Shown here: positions 1 to 17,539 of the stretch, one piece after another
Numbering within the stretch: the stretch's first letter is position 1
Layout: each line of letters opens with the position of its first letter
Source: Polytrichum commune
Taxonomy: Eukaryota > Streptophyta > Polytrichopsida > Polytrichales > Polytrichaceae
Direction of reading: 5' to 3'
Length of the DNA: 64,000 nt
NCBI GenBank assembly: GCA_950295325.1
Contig: OX485804.1
Span: 46,686,001-46,750,000, forward strand
Made by a program: the position numbers and the translations under genes
Notes under the pieces: model-generated
Seen by the model: only the letters and a program-made list of their open reading frames with translations
Database searches by the model: none
Told to the model about the DNA's origin: nothing

Positions 1-230
1 CGAGCAATCCTATTGGTCGAGAACAAAATTTTGGACCCAAGTAGTTTACAAGCACGTCATAAAATAGAAAGTGGCATTAGCATGGCATCACTTTCTCATC
101 AAATCTCGATGATCCCTCCATCTAAAAATAATTTGAGTATGAATAACAAATCTTTGATGTTGGGTCCAATTTTAAGCTTAAATGTAACATCTATTTAGGA
201 GAGTTTTGGATTTGAACCCTAAATTTGCAG
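1..230. repeat. Truncated copy of the element at 243-1012
   Basis: The segment from 2 (GAGCAATCCTATTGG, TTTTGGACCCAAGT) and the later TCTTTGATGTTGGGTCCAAT part repeat positions 285-480 in direct orientation. The copy is cut by the window edge. Confidence 0.6.
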
Positions 231-242
231 CATACTTTATTA

Positions 243-1012
243 GGGTGGGTTTACACGGGTCCAAGACAACTGAAACTCCAACATCGAGCAATCTTATTGG
301 GTGAGAATGGATTTTTGGACCCAAGGAGTTGACCCCCAAGGTTTGAGTCCACTAGATGAAAATGAAATATCTTGGAACAGCATCGCATTCAAATCTCATT
401 GGTCCCCACTCAAGAAAATAATCCTCTTCATTTAAGAAAAAAATCTTTGATGTTGGGTGCAATCTTGAGCTTGAATGCAAGGTTTGTTGAAAGGTGTATT
501 GCACCCCAAGTATCATGGGTCCGTGTCCAAGATACTTCAAGTCCAAAACAACCAAAACAATACATATACATTTGCATCCAATGAGCACCCAAGTTGTGCA
601 TTTGAACACCAAATGCTCAATTGTATCAAAGAATTTCATCAATTTGGAAAGTGCACTATAAGCTTAATGACTTAATTCTAAATTGTGTCACTTTTGACAT
701 GAACGACTAATAACATAAATATGTAGCTTAAATACACGTTTTTGTGTATGAAGAGACCCAACCCAGGCTTGTTGATGCCTAGGGGTTAATACACTTTACT
801 TAACAACTCAAGATTGAACCCAGGCTTGAAGATTTGTTACTCATAATAGGAGTATTTTTTTCTTGAGTGAGAATCGCCAAGATTATAAGGGTAATGCCAT
901 GGACCCAAACCCTAGAGTAACCTCTTGAGTCCAAAATTTTGCTCTTAGCCAATAAAATCGCTAGATTTTGGAGAGAATTTGATCTTGGATCCCAATGTCA
1001 ACAACCCACCCT
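243..1012. mobile_element. Inverted-repeat element with about 100 bp degenerate arms (PIF/Harbinger-like MITE)
   Basis: Left arm from 243 (GGGTGGGTTTACACGGG, through GAGCAATCTTATTGG and TTTTTGGACCCAAG) and right arm to about 1012 are diverged inverted copies. TTA flanks the left end and a TTA lies next to the right end. No transposase. Confidence 0.6.
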
Positions 1013-1084
1013 TTAAGGTGCCTTCCAATTCCACATAAAACTTTGGTCGTTAGATTGGCTCTAAAATTGTCTTCTTCTGTTAAT

Positions 1085-1945
1085 GATTGCAAGTTGCAAA
1101 GGTTATCATTCAAGTTTCAAATCATAGTGGAAATGTAGAAGTTATAAGAGTTCATAATGAAGATTCTCTTTCTCTTCAAAACTTCACATGGGCTCTTGTA
1201 ATTGTGTTCATTAATGAACATTGCATAGTTAATATCATTTGTGCACATAGTCCAACTCATTATAAAGTGTGTCTTTCTATGTTCATTCTTAGGGGTTGTT
1301 TACATCATGGACCATGAAGTCATCCCAAGGCCCTGTAAAAATATGTGATTGGTTGTTAAACTCATCCCGGGCCCACTCCGGTTTACACCAAGGAAAAATG
1401 TCAAAGTGACCATGAAGTTTGAGGTCCCCAAAAGACATATTTTAAGGCCTACATTGTCCACTGAGATGGTCCAATGAGTTTTGTGGTGGGAGAGGAAAAA
1501 GAGGTGCTCTAGTAGAAAAAGGCAAGGACTCATGGGAGAGAAATGTTGTTATAATGATTTTTGAATGAAATGTTTTTGGGGAAGAGAAGATGAAGACAAG
1601 AGAATACAAGAGAATGGTCAAACTTGATTTATTTTTGTCAAAATTTTCCTTTTTGGGGCATGTATTAAAGAAATTAGTGCTTTCAATTTTTGGTGCATGG
1701 TCGTTCCTCTTGGTCCACATTTGGTTTAGACCTAGTGAAGGCCCCAAAGGCTTTGTAAATCGATTTTTAAAGAAACCGGACCATGAAGTCGGACCATGGA
1801 AAAAGGCCATCTTCCATGGTCTGACTTCATGGTCCATGGTGTAAACCAGCCCTTAACCACAAACCTTCAATCATGAGGACAATACTTAAGCTTTAAATAT
1901 AGGTGTACGGTTATGAAGCGTGATCACATAAGGCCCACACAATGC
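1085..1945. repeat. Older dispersed repeat interrupted by the 561 bp MITE
   Basis: Positions 1085-1291 plus 1853-1945 together match 3968-4245 (for example CAAGTTTCA, GATTCTCTTTCTCTT, AATTGTGTTCA, ATATAGGTGT, GACCACATAAG-like end). Parts are also related to 2431-2780 and 44054-44414. Confidence 0.75.
1292..1852. mobile_element. MITE of 561 bp with TTA target duplication, inserted in an older repeat
   Basis: Terminal inverted repeats of about 35 bp (left GGGGTTGTTTACATCATGG, right end reverse complement GGGCTGGTTTACACCATGG, both continuing ACCATGAAGTCA). TTA lies at 1289-1291 and 1853-1855. A related locus at about 3968-4245 shows the unoccupied site with one TTA. No transposase is coded. Tourist/PIF-Harbinger type inferred from the TTA duplication. 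Confidence 0.85.
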
Positions 1946-2430
1946 ACCGGTTCAAGTGTCATCTCGTGTGCAAGTACATAAAATTCTATGGCAAAAGCCC
2001 AAATGGGGTTCTCTTCTAGAGCATCTTCAACTTTGATCAATATAGGCCTCGCAACAAGACAATGTTGGGTTTTAGCCTAGGAGTTGGACCTACACGTCAT
2101 ACCCAACCGCTATTGTACTGCTAGTGGGGCCATAAAGCTCGTATAGGCCGGAATAGCTTGGTTCTATTGAAGCCTAGCTTTCAACTCCTCTACAAAAGAA
2201 TGAACTATCAATACCCAATCTTTGACCAAATAAAATTTAGCATCAACAATTCATAAGTAAAGCCATATTAGTAAGGTACTAGCTTTCATCACAAGACCCA
2301 CATAATATGAAGTTCACATAGAGTGAATGTTTTGGACAAATAATGGGACTACTCCCCTCCAAAATAATGTTACCCGATTCAACACCCATTTATGTTAGCA
2401 TTTGGTGTACAACATATGATCTACATTAAA

Positions 2431-2785
2431 TAAGGTATGTGGGTGTTATTTGGGTCATTATTTGTGTTCTCAAACTTATGTTGATTAGATTTAAATAAAT
2501 CAAAATCTTGTTTCATTAACAAATTTATGATGAAACATATGCAAAAACCGAATTGAAAATCAAACCTCCCTTGGTTTAGTTATGGTTATTGGAAGTACAT
2601 GTTTGTTGATTACTTAATTGGATACATAGGTCCTCCCAATAGTGTTAATTATTGAGTATCTAGTACTTATTAATATTTGAGAACATAGTCCAATCTCATT
2701 CAAACATGTGTATTTATGATGTTTGCTCATTGATCCTCACCGAACCACAAACCAATCAAAACTAGGTTACTAAGTTTGTTACAAA
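2431..2785. mobile_element. Right-truncated copy of the MITE found in the last DNA-PKcs intron
   Basis: Starts TAAGGTATGTGGGTGTTATT as at 44054 and keeps similarity through GGTCCTC, AGTCCAATCTCATT and CATTGATCCTCACC. The right terminal repeat is missing. Confidence 0.75.
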
Positions 2786-3543
2786 TGTACTGGTTGAAGT
2801 TCAAGACTCCAGGTAAACAATCAATCATTTTAGAGGAATCTGTGCAAATGTACCTCAAATTATTAAAGTAAAACCGGAAGATTACAAAATGGAACAAGGT
2901 GCAATTAATATTTATTCAAATCTTAACAACTCCATACTATATTCGTTACCATCTAGAACATGATAGTATTTAATATAATATATTACAATGAAATCTGTAT
3001 TCACAAATGTAATACTCAATCAATTGAGTGGTCAACTTTGATCCTTTATTTGGTTAAGGATGCAACTAATACATGTAAAGATCCATATACCATGTGCACA
3101 TGAAGAAAGATGAGAGCATAATAACTTGCAAGAACAGAAAAATAGGTAATCTGCATTCCGTCTAACAACTGCAACTGCAACTGATCAGAAATTAGAGTGT
3201 AGTTTGGTTGTCACCATTCAAAGTGAAAGTGGCAAGGGCAGGAAAGTCCAAACTTAAGTTTGTCTGGATAGGAGTAGTTCAAACGGTCAAACCTGAATAA
3301 GCCTTTCATCTTCACCATATAATAATGTCACTCTTGGGTTTAGTGTTTGCTTAATATCTACAACCTACAGTATATGCAGAATTATCTTGGGAGGGAGACC
3401 AATTTGGCCAATCTACAAACTATAAACATTACCAGCCACAAGTATTCAACTCATGAATTCTCCTTGCAGTTATGAGCAGATGCGAGAAGCAAAGCGGATG
3501 TACTTTTCCTTGCCGACAAGAACATGTCAAGTATCTAATGTAT
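2786..3543. other. CIPK 3' flank without a gene
   Basis: AT-rich sequence downstream of the CIPK stop at 3544 on the minus strand. It includes the 2797-2880 stretch that resembles 59120-59206. No coding region or clear polyadenylation site is assigned. Confidence 0.5.
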
Positions 3544-8738
<5,195 letters not shown>

Positions 8739-9135
8739 CGCCACCAAACCCTTTAACCCCCTTTCCCCAAACCCTCCCTCCCTTTCTCCTCCTTCTCCTC
8801 CTCCTCCTCCTCCTCCTCTTCCTCCTTTTCCTCCTTTTCCTCCTGTCAACTCAAAAACTCAAAAACCAAACGCACTCCACCACCTCGATCTCTCCTAAAT
8901 TACTCTCAACCCAGATTCCCCAGCCACCAAGCAATCAATCAATCAATCAATCAATCAATCTCATGACGCCCTCCAGAGAGAAATTGGAAGGGAATTGCAC
9001 CCGTGCGTCTGGATCGTTCAAGTTAGCCTCCCACGTAACTTACTTGATTTTTCAAGTGAGGATGATCACATGTAACTTCAATGTTAACTCTAAGACATCT
9101 ATCTATCTATCGATGGATCGATCGATCGATCTTCA
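8739..9135 (-). promoter_or_regulatory. CIPK 5' leader/proximal promoter rich in microsatellites
   Basis: Upstream of the CIPK start the minus strand is a GGA/GAA-rich tract (8760-8845 on the plus strand as CCT/CTT), then an AATC tetranucleotide array (about 8932-8960), then ATCT/GATC tetranucleotides (about 9098-9132). No TATA box is placed with confidence. GA-rich leaders are common in plant genes. The transcription start cannot be fixed from sequence. Confidence 0.4.
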
Positions 9136-9345
9136 AGTGACATTCACATCATTGCAAGGAAGTTGTTAGCCTTGTTTTGTGTTGCGTGCTGAGTCCAAAC
9201 GAGTAGGTAAGTCCGGTTGACATGTGTAATATCAATGTCCCGGCTGCTTTGCTGCGGATGACGTGGCATTGCGTAGTAGATGGGATTTTGTTTGTTTGTT
9301 TGTTTTCTTGCCACCGTGTCACAACACTCTTCCCATCAATGCTAA

Positions 9346-9882
9346 GGGCCACTGTACACTTATTAGAGGCCGGGCCAATTCCCCTTGAGGCCGATTGCAT
9401 GAAATTTCAGCCCCTTTTGGGTTGGAGGCCGGCCTCAACTACACATTACAATAAGATTATAACGGGGGCCAATTTTCCCATATGTAAAGGCTTTAGGGCC
9501 AAGAAGCCAGGCCGATTCAATAAATCTAGCATAATCCAACGGATCTAGCATAATCTAGCGTAGAGCCCCTCAGATTTTCGCAAAATCCAACGGATCTGGT
9601 TCGTTGAAAAAAATCATTTTTTTTTTTTTAAAAAAAATTAATTGAAATTTGACATTGGCCCCGAGGTCAAGAATTGGCCCTCCATTTTGGGTGCACCCAA
9701 TTCAACAAGCTCGGGCCATGTCAGAACATGCATTTTTTGATTAAAAAAATCATACCACCAAATCGACCCGGCCTCTAGTATAAAGGGGTTGGGACCGATT
9801 TCAGCCTTTTGGCCAATCACAAGTGAGGATTTCAAGCCACTTACACAACAAATTGGCATGGCCTCTAGGTGTAAAGCAGCCC
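9346..9882. mobile_element. MITE of 537 bp with TAA target duplication
   Basis: Ends are inverted repeats: left GGGCCACTGTACACTTATTA then GAGGCCGGGCCAATT, right reverse complement GGGCTGCTTTACACCTA then GAGGCCATGCCAATT. TAA lies at 9343-9345 and 9883-9885. The interior contains further GAGGCC motifs and a T/A homopolymer run (9618-9637). No coding capacity. Confidence 0.85.
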
Positions 9883-10309
9883 TAAGGTACTAGCTAGGTC
9901 ATTGCCAAGATTGGATGTTGCGAGCTTACTTGTCACGTCAACTGCTTCTAATATTAAGGTCACGCTAGATGGCAGGCTGACATGGCAGTGTGGTGGGACG
10001 GCATTGCCACCTACAATTTTAGGGGTCACCACTTGAGGTGGCTCATCTCATCATTTAGGGTTAGGTGTCTAGGTGGCTCATCTGTTACATGGAGGGCGAG
10101 ATGATGATTCCCCTCCAAGATTGCCCTTCTCTATTAGTGTTAAATGACTTCAGTGCTTGATGGTTGGAGAAGCGCTATATGATTTGTGCTCGTGTGTTGT
10201 TTCGATGTCTAATGTTGCATTGCGGGTGTATAATCTACGAAGGAACGAGTTATGGGACTAAGGTGGACATGTGTTATTCGGATATTTTTTCTCTTTGCAC
10301 CCACTTCGT

Positions 10310-10460
10310 GTAGGATATGAAACAAGTAATTAGTGCGAGATGATCAGCAAATCCAAATTGTATCCATATTCATTTGTCTCATAGTTTTCAAAGCTCATAT
10401 GAATAACTTATTCATTGTCAAAGTGAGGGTTCTTGTGTTCATTAAGTGGCTAGTGCATTC
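10310..10460 (-). repeat. Dispersed repeat family R, inverse copy 1
   Basis: The reverse complement matches 16370-16510 (AATTAGTGC, GATNAGCAAA, CATTTGTC, CATATGAATA, TTATTCATT). Also similar in the same orientation to 62380-62530. Confidence 0.7.
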
Positions 10461-12478
10461 CATTCTCAACAACAACAAAATCAACCTTAACCATGTTAAC
10501 CTTAACCCATGCATGTTTCTATTTGGAGAATACTTGATCAAGTTAGGATACAAACATCTTAAGTTTGTTCCAAGGCGAAGTACACTGGCCCTTGACGGCA
10601 TTTAGGTCACCCCCACCAAGTTGATTATTGAACTTATAATAGTTAGCATATTTTGAAGATACAATCCAATTTCTTTTTGCCACACATATCTTCCATATTG
10701 TAGTTAAAATTTTGGTTATAACATAACCCAAGGAAACACTCAAGAAACACTTAAAAGGTGATTTTTAGGTCATCTAGGTGTCTCAAATAAGTTTTAGTAT
10801 GACAATGTTCAGTTTACTCTAAATTATTTAGGACTTTGGGTGACCGTCATACATTCAAAACAAGAAGAGTCTCTCAACCACAATACCTGCATTTGTGACC
10901 GTCTCTCGGTCTCGCACAATTTTACCCATGCACTAGTTTGGAAGTAAGTACATTTGACTCAAACCTAGTGCGGTGCGCAAGCATAGGCACAACCATTGTC
11001 AATAGTCTTACAACAAAGTATCCCATTCTTGTCTCTTTGCTACAGCCAAGGGCACTTTGGTGGAGCCTTTATAATGTAAGGTAACTTGAATTAGCAATAT
11101 AGTCATCCCACATGATTTTTAATTTAATCAAATTGTCATGCATTTGTCTTTGCCTCCTCATCAATTGCATGTAAGAAATATCCATGGCGTAAGACAACGG
11201 ACTATTGTCTTGTTTCATTTATACCTCCTTCTTTTGTTTATCTATAATCAAACACATTGATTCCTTTCAAAAAGACCTCTCAAATCTTAATTCACTTGCA
11301 ACTCTCCAAGGCTATTGTCTTGGTCCCATTAATTATCATGATTAAAAATTGATACATATTTGCCCTCAACACACATCAAGGTAACTTGATGACATCTATG
11401 AAAGTATTTAACACTTAATAATGTTCAACATCCAAATGTCAAATCTCCTTTTTTCAGAGATCACTTTATTCTTTGCAAACAATGGTCTTACATAGCCACC
11501 CTTTCAAATTATGCCAAAGGTTAGGAAGTAAGAATAACAAGGACGGCCGCAAATATCTACCAAACAATGGCATTTTTAAGCCTTCTTTGGGTCAGTTGAG
11601 CACTTCAACATTCACAAACAATAGTTAAAACTCACAACAATATCTCAATCACTTCACATGCAGAGAGGCTATAGACTTGAGCAAGGATTTCAACTAACGA
11701 TACCGCATCCAAAGCCCAAGGAATCACTCCTTGTTGGTTGGGCAAATTTAATCACAACCAAACTTTACTACTGAAGTTGGGCAAGAGAAAATACCATCTA
11801 AGAGGTACTAAAACTATTTAAACATCAAACATTTGACTCACAATTAGGTATCACCCACAACAAAGTCAAAGTGGGTTTGAATTTCAATTCAATTCAAGTT
11901 GATGGAAAAAAATATATCATAAACTTTAGCAGAGTTATGGTATCACAAGAGATGTGCTATGAGCCCATCTTGTTGCATATATTGATTCTAAGGGTTCAAA
12001 AACACTACAATTAATTGTCCAACTTAGAATTGAGGAATCTCTCCTCCTATCTCCAACTTATTTATTTCAATACATGTGCTATGATCCCTATATCAAAGGA
12101 TTATTTAAAATTAAACTACATCATACATGACCATAGTCCCAACAATTCATATTTCACTAGAAATGCGAGTTCAAGACTATTGTCTAAATCCTAATGTTGG
12201 TAGAAACTTCATACAAAACAAGCCATCCACCTAAACCAAATAACCACTCTTTGCCAATATCTCCCCTTAGCCTTCAATGTATTGAACACGCTCAAAATTC
12301 GATAAGACAACCAACAATCATGTGTATACACCCTGAATAACTTCCAATTATCACAAATATCAGAGAATGCAATCTAAGCACCACACATCTATTACTTGAG
12401 TCCAAAAGTATAATTGCTCTTGAAGAAATGAAATTTTTGCATAAGAATGTTATCAAAGTCTTTGAAATGCTCAAAATA

Positions 12479-12479
<1 letters not shown>

Positions 12480-12519
<40 letters not shown>
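12480..12519. repeat. GA dinucleotide microsatellite
   Basis: About 20 uninterrupted GA units. The Arg-Glu open frame through it is an artefact. Confidence 0.95.
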
Positions 12520-12522
<3 letters not shown>

Positions 12523-15014
12523 GGTTTATATTTCAATAAGCACATGTGGGTTTCAACTTACACACCCCTTTCAATCATACCAGAGTCTTTCCACCCACCA
12601 TGTCATGTCTTCTTCATTTGCCCACTCCCCCACCACCCACACTCAACATGGAGATTCTGTAATGTTTTTAAGAATAGGTGGGTGCAAGTCTCATTTGATT
12701 TCAATTTCATAGTTTGAAGGATGATGGTGTTTTGAAGTTTCTTGAAGCTTACCAACACTTTAAGAATGAAGCAAATCTTCATGCATGTGGTGTTGGGTGT
12801 TACAAAAAATCAACATCTTCATCAACCAAACATGTTTCAAAATTGGCATTCAAGCTTCATGCGAGAGACTCGTCATTTGGTCGATGAACCTTGACCGCTT
12901 GTAGAATAGGCATGGATAGTCCAAAGACACGTGTTATGCGAAGATTGCTAAAATAAATAAATAAATACTCAATAAAAATTTTATTGTGTTAATGAAAAGG
13001 ATTTCGTTTCCGAAAAAAAAATTCATTTCTTAGAGCATGGTATTACAAGAGGACAAGGGCATTATGCTGGTTTGGATTGCACTGTGCCTTTGTCTTATGC
13101 AAGGGAAGGCGAACAAAGGAGAAGCATTCCAAAAATGTTGGGCCATGTCCTTAAGGTTGGGTCTTCCAATTTCTAAAAGACATCCCCTTCTAGCCTTCCC
13201 CTATACATATGAAGCATTCGAGGTCAATAATGAACCAAATTGAGAGGGAACATGTCTATTAAGAAGAGAAATAGAATCTTCATTTTTACCTCATATGTTT
13301 TTGTGTATCAACTATGACTTTAAAGTTCGAAATGACTTTTTATCTGCAATTGGTTACCAATGAGACAATTTCCGATCCGATCCAACGACAAAATATGGTT
13401 GTGGAGTTTGCATTTCCCAAATATATAGATAAAGAGATAGATAGATAAAAACTCCGGTCCTTTTGAGAGGCCTGCACTTCCGACAATGGAGCCACATACC
13501 TAAATTGATGGCCTCTCTCCAACACACGAGTCCCTTATGGCCTTGCTTAAAGTTTGTGCTCAAATTGTTTTGTTTTGTGGTTGCGGATGAGCAAGAATCA
13601 TATTGGCACCTTCAATTCCGTTATGCTTGAGTTGTGGCACTTCATGATTTACCCTTACATTTCAAACTTGGTATTATTTTGAAAGATTAAGATGACTTCG
13701 GAAAAAAAAACTTCACATTAAAAGGATAGTGTTTACAATCACTTGAAGTGTACATTGATGTTGTTGCATGGAGGGGGCACTTTTCTTTAAGAATCGGAGT
13801 CACACGCATGCAAGATGAGTGCAAACCCCTTATAAAAACCCTTTATATACCAAAAAATTTGACGAGAAAAAAAAAACACTATGCTATAATGTCGTTTAGT
13901 GCCCCATCCTCAGTAATATGGGTGTTGCACTCACTATCTTGACATAGCCTTTACGTTTGGATAAAGTAATCTAAAGCAAGCCATTCAGACTTAGTTAATT
14001 ATATCTTACGACGAGCTAGCAAGCAAGCAACGTACATTTGCATGCACTCCCATTTGTAGAGTTGCAACAATGGTTCATAAGCTACTGGCATCGTGGCTGA
14101 TTTTATTATTTTGACATAAATGAGAGTATAACAACTCTTGTTTATGTAGTTTGTGAACAATATCTATAATTAAACCTAAAGGTGTACTGTATATGATTGA
14201 TTGCTTTGTCATAATAACATTTCATTATGTTGGATTTATAGTTATGTTAAGAAACATCATAAATCTTTCTTGCATCTTAAGTGTTGTTCCATAGCATACT
14301 TACAAAGCACACATTACATAATAGTCTCATGTGTGTATACATAATTTTGGAACTCGTAAAGTAAATTTTCTTTATTATGTATAGTTACACAATGTGAAAG
14401 ACTATCAACTTACCCTCGTCAAACTTCAACCAATTGTTGTTAACCGGAGGCCCACCAAAAGAAAATTAAGCACATTTCCATGTGGATTGGTGAAGGTAAG
14501 GTGAGTGGGTTGCGGGAGGGGGGGGGTGCCAATACTAGAAAATTAAATTTACGTTTTAAAATATACAAAAATTGGGAATGGCTTGAATAATACAACTGTA
14601 TTAGCATATTAAACATGTACAATGTAGAATACAAGGAGCCCAAAACGCACCAATTGTTTATGCAAATCAAATAAAACAAAATCCCACTCAAATCAAAATC
14701 AATTTCCATTAACTTGGAACATAGAGGTAGTCAACTCTCCCTCCTCGCACTTCAAATTCCCCTACAATTGTGCATGCCTTTCTTTAGTAAGATATTAAGC
14801 ATGTTTTTGTGTGAATTGGGGCCTGGGGCCAACACATGGAATCGTGCTCTACATTATTTTGGGTTTTCGGTGTTGGAATGATTGTGTTAAAGGAAAGTGT
14901 TGTACGATGAAAACCACATGGGTCGGTTCCAAGACCATGGAATGTATTAATTATATTATGTGGGCCTACGGACAAAGTAAGAATACTCATTTACTATTCA
15001 CACAGTCAAACTGA

Positions 15015-15215
15015 CACTTGGAAGTTTGTCAGGAGTTATACTTCCGACATTATTTACATAAAACAATGTTCATCCTAGTATAATTCACTAAAAATATTAT
15101 TCATAATAGCATTGTCACTGAAAAATATTAATAGCTATTCATGATATTCTTACTATTCATACCGGCATCAATTTCTTCTTATTTTCTATGTTTCTTTCCA
15201 TGAAGTTAAGATAGT
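15015..15215 (-). repeat. Dispersed repeat, inverse copy of 60300-60565
   Basis: Shares, in opposite orientation, ACAATGTTC, ATATTCTT, CTATTCAT and CAATTTCTTCTTATTTTC with 60300-60565. AT-rich and non-coding. Confidence 0.65.
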
Positions 15216-15337
15216 GGAGATCCATGTTAAATATACAATGGAACATAACCATGCAGATGAATAATGTTATGTTGGGTATCTTATAGTACACTGACTTTTA
15301 TATTTCATGTTTAAGTACCGTGCACAATGAATGATGA

Positions 15338-15625
15338 GGGTCAGTTCACATGGGGTCCCAAATCCCAAGTCCCAACATGGAGGCAACGTCCCAACTTTTG
15401 AGCCTCAAGACATCATTTGAGTATGGTTACTTATCATTGAAGCCATATCTCAGTTATTATAAATTGCAAAGGTATGTTGAGGGTTGGGTCTAGTTTTTTG
15501 CACAACCCAACTCTCAACAAAAGTTCCATGCCTCTCCTGCAAAAAGTTGTTGCCATGTAGGCATCCATATCATACTTGGGACTTGGGACTTGGGACTTGG
15601 GACCCCATGTGAAGTGGTATGCCCC
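15338..15625. repeat. Inverted-repeat hairpin element with ACTTGGG heptamer array
   Basis: Left arm TTCACATGGGGTCCCAA and right arm TTGGGACCCCATGTGAA are inverted. The right arm contains four ACTTGGG heptamers (15574-15601), while the left carries one or two degenerate ones. Confidence 0.7.
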
Positions 15626-15909
15626 AAACTCCCAATGCATGTTCTCAACTGCTGTGATTGCACGGATTGACCCCATGTGAGCCAACCCTTAGTGTGTGAC
15701 ATGTAATCAAATTTAGGAGTAGCTTTGAGGTGGAGCATTGTTACTAAGCACGTTCACCATTGATGAGTGATCCTAGCAATTGATCACGGAGAGGGAACCC
15801 CAAGAAGCTCCTAGATGAAGTTGATGTTTAGCAATATTTTCCCAAATAAATCAAAGATTTTCCGATGTCAATGATTTTCCTTCACATATATTTTGCATTT
15901 TAGCCATGC

Positions 15910-16069
15910 ACATAACATTATTTAGATCCATAACAATGTTTCGTGGGATTGACAGTATTCCACAGAATATTCCCATATTCAATCCGAACATTCCATGGAA
16001 TGTGGGGAATGTTTTGTGGAATATTGTCAATCCCATATAACATTGTTATGGATCTGAACAATGTTATGT
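15910..16069. repeat. Long hairpin: two 65 bp arms around a 16 bp palindrome
   Basis: The left arm (ACATAACATTATTTAGATCC to ATATTCCC) and the right arm are about 85-90% complementary. The centre holds the perfect palindrome ACATTCCATGGAATGT (15988-16003). A transcript would fold into one long stem. It could be a MITE relic or a small-RNA precursor. Confidence 0.8.
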
Positions 16070-16240
16070 AAACCCCACTTTAAGATTCAAAATTCAATAT
16101 CCGTAAAACACGTTATATATTGAGTGATTAATGAGTTGTTACCACATCACCAAATGAACAATTTCCTTGACATTCTTGTTTGAATGTGTCTTAAAAATCA
16201 ACAAAAGTAGACGTGCTCAATTTCGACAATGCCATGATTT

Positions 16241-16570
16241 GGACACCTATATTTGAGTGGAATGTGGTCATGTGTCAATCTAAGAACATACATCATAAAG
16301 ACACGTGTTTAGAAGAGATTGGACTACATGTTCAAAGTATGCAAGTAGTTAGTATGATTGGGGGGGCTTATGTGACCCCTCAACGAACTTGTGAATCTTC
16401 ACTTCGATAATGAATAAGATATTCATATGAACTCCAAAAGCCATGGGACAAATGACTAAGGGTGCAATTTGGGTTTGCTAATCGTCTTGCACTAATTACG
16501 TGTTTTATATCTTACTAGAAGTGGGTGCCAAGAGAAAACTATCCAAATTAGATGCATCTACTTCAACCTT
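16241..16570 (+). repeat. Dispersed repeat family R, copy 2
   Basis: Matches 58433-58780 in the same orientation: GGACACCTATATTTGAGTG, AGACACGTGTTT, AAGAGATT, GATAATGAATAAG, TTTTATATCTTAC. No long open frame. Confidence 0.8.
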
Positions 16571-16899
16571 TTGTGAGTTTTGCATCGTCTTAAGAATAGA
16601 TTTCATGACATGCATGCATCCCCTTAAAGAATGTGCATTACATCGCATGCAAGGCCACCCTTGTTCCAAGCTATGCAAAGTATCACGACTCATGCCCCCA
16701 AATTCCATGCACACCCAATGAAATTGTCAAGAATTGGAGGCAATAGAACCAACGTTGGGAGAGCACTTTCTACTTTAACTTTATGTAGAGTATACGTTCC
16801 CAAAAATCCGTCACATTGGTTGTTCGCCACATGAATCTTATACGAGCATCATAACTTGACATGAAACCTTCATGTTGCAGGTATCCATGATTTTATAGA

Positions 16900-17350
16900 T
16901 TTTCATCCATAATTTACAATTTTAGGGATGTATAACAATTTCATCTATCACTTAGCATATATTGTCATTGTCTCCACTACATGTCTTCTCCCTCCTTCAT
17001 CAATAAAACAAGCAAACCATACAACTTTCTTTGGCTCATCATGCTTATATGTTGTACCACATAAATAAACTCAAACTAACTCTTTAAACCTTCATAGTAA
17101 TTCTTAAATGCATCAATGCAAGCATAAATTATGTCTACCCACACCTCCCCACACCACATCCATTGAACATGATAGAAGAGATGATGTTTAGACCTTGTCA
17201 TGTAATCAACCTCAACTGCCTGATCTCTCCAACTACTTACATGTCTTTAGGAGATCGGGTTGAGTTCATGTAAGGTTACGCTGGGAGTGATAAACTACAT
17301 AGTTTGAAGAAGAATTGACACTATGAATGTGAACATTCGTTTGTCACAAC
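16900..17350. repeat. Decayed duplicate of the DNA-PKcs upstream region
   Basis: ATCCATAATTTACA..TTAGGGATGTA..AATTTCATCTATCAC here corresponds to ATCCACAATTTACA..CAGGGATGTAGAACGGCTTCATCCGTGAC at 17545. GAGTTCATGTAAGGTTACGC then TGGGAGTGATAAACTAC corresponds to about 17805. Most differences are C in the gene-proximal copy versus T here. Confidence 0.6.
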
Positions 17351-17539
17351 CACTTAACACTTAGTACAAAGTTTTGTGATTATGAAAGATGATGACTTCC
17401 TCAACGCAAATTCCTCTTCCTCCCCTGCCCTTAATGTAGATTGTTAATCTCTATGATTGGAGGGCCCAAAGAAAAGGATGCCAAAATTGTTTTATGTTCA
17501 ATCACCATGTTCAGGCCTTGAGATTGCCTAGTCCATATT

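Larger units (their letters stand above)
9886..15000. other. Gene-poor AT-rich interval
   Basis: No gene is supported. Open frames are short, lack splice-supported partners and have no family resemblance. Contents are a dispersed-repeat copy (10310-10460), a GA microsatellite (about 12480-12519), a GATA-like tract (about 13425-13446) and poly-A/G runs. Confidence 0.6.

Noticed and set aside
8739-8849. Glycine-rich N-terminal extension of the CIPK
   Set aside because: The open frame upstream has no ATG before the Met at 8738 and is a translated microsatellite. The 443-residue product already matches the family length.
12428-12712. 94-codon open frame with an Arg-Glu run
   Set aside because: It is a GA microsatellite read in frame; no splice or homology support.
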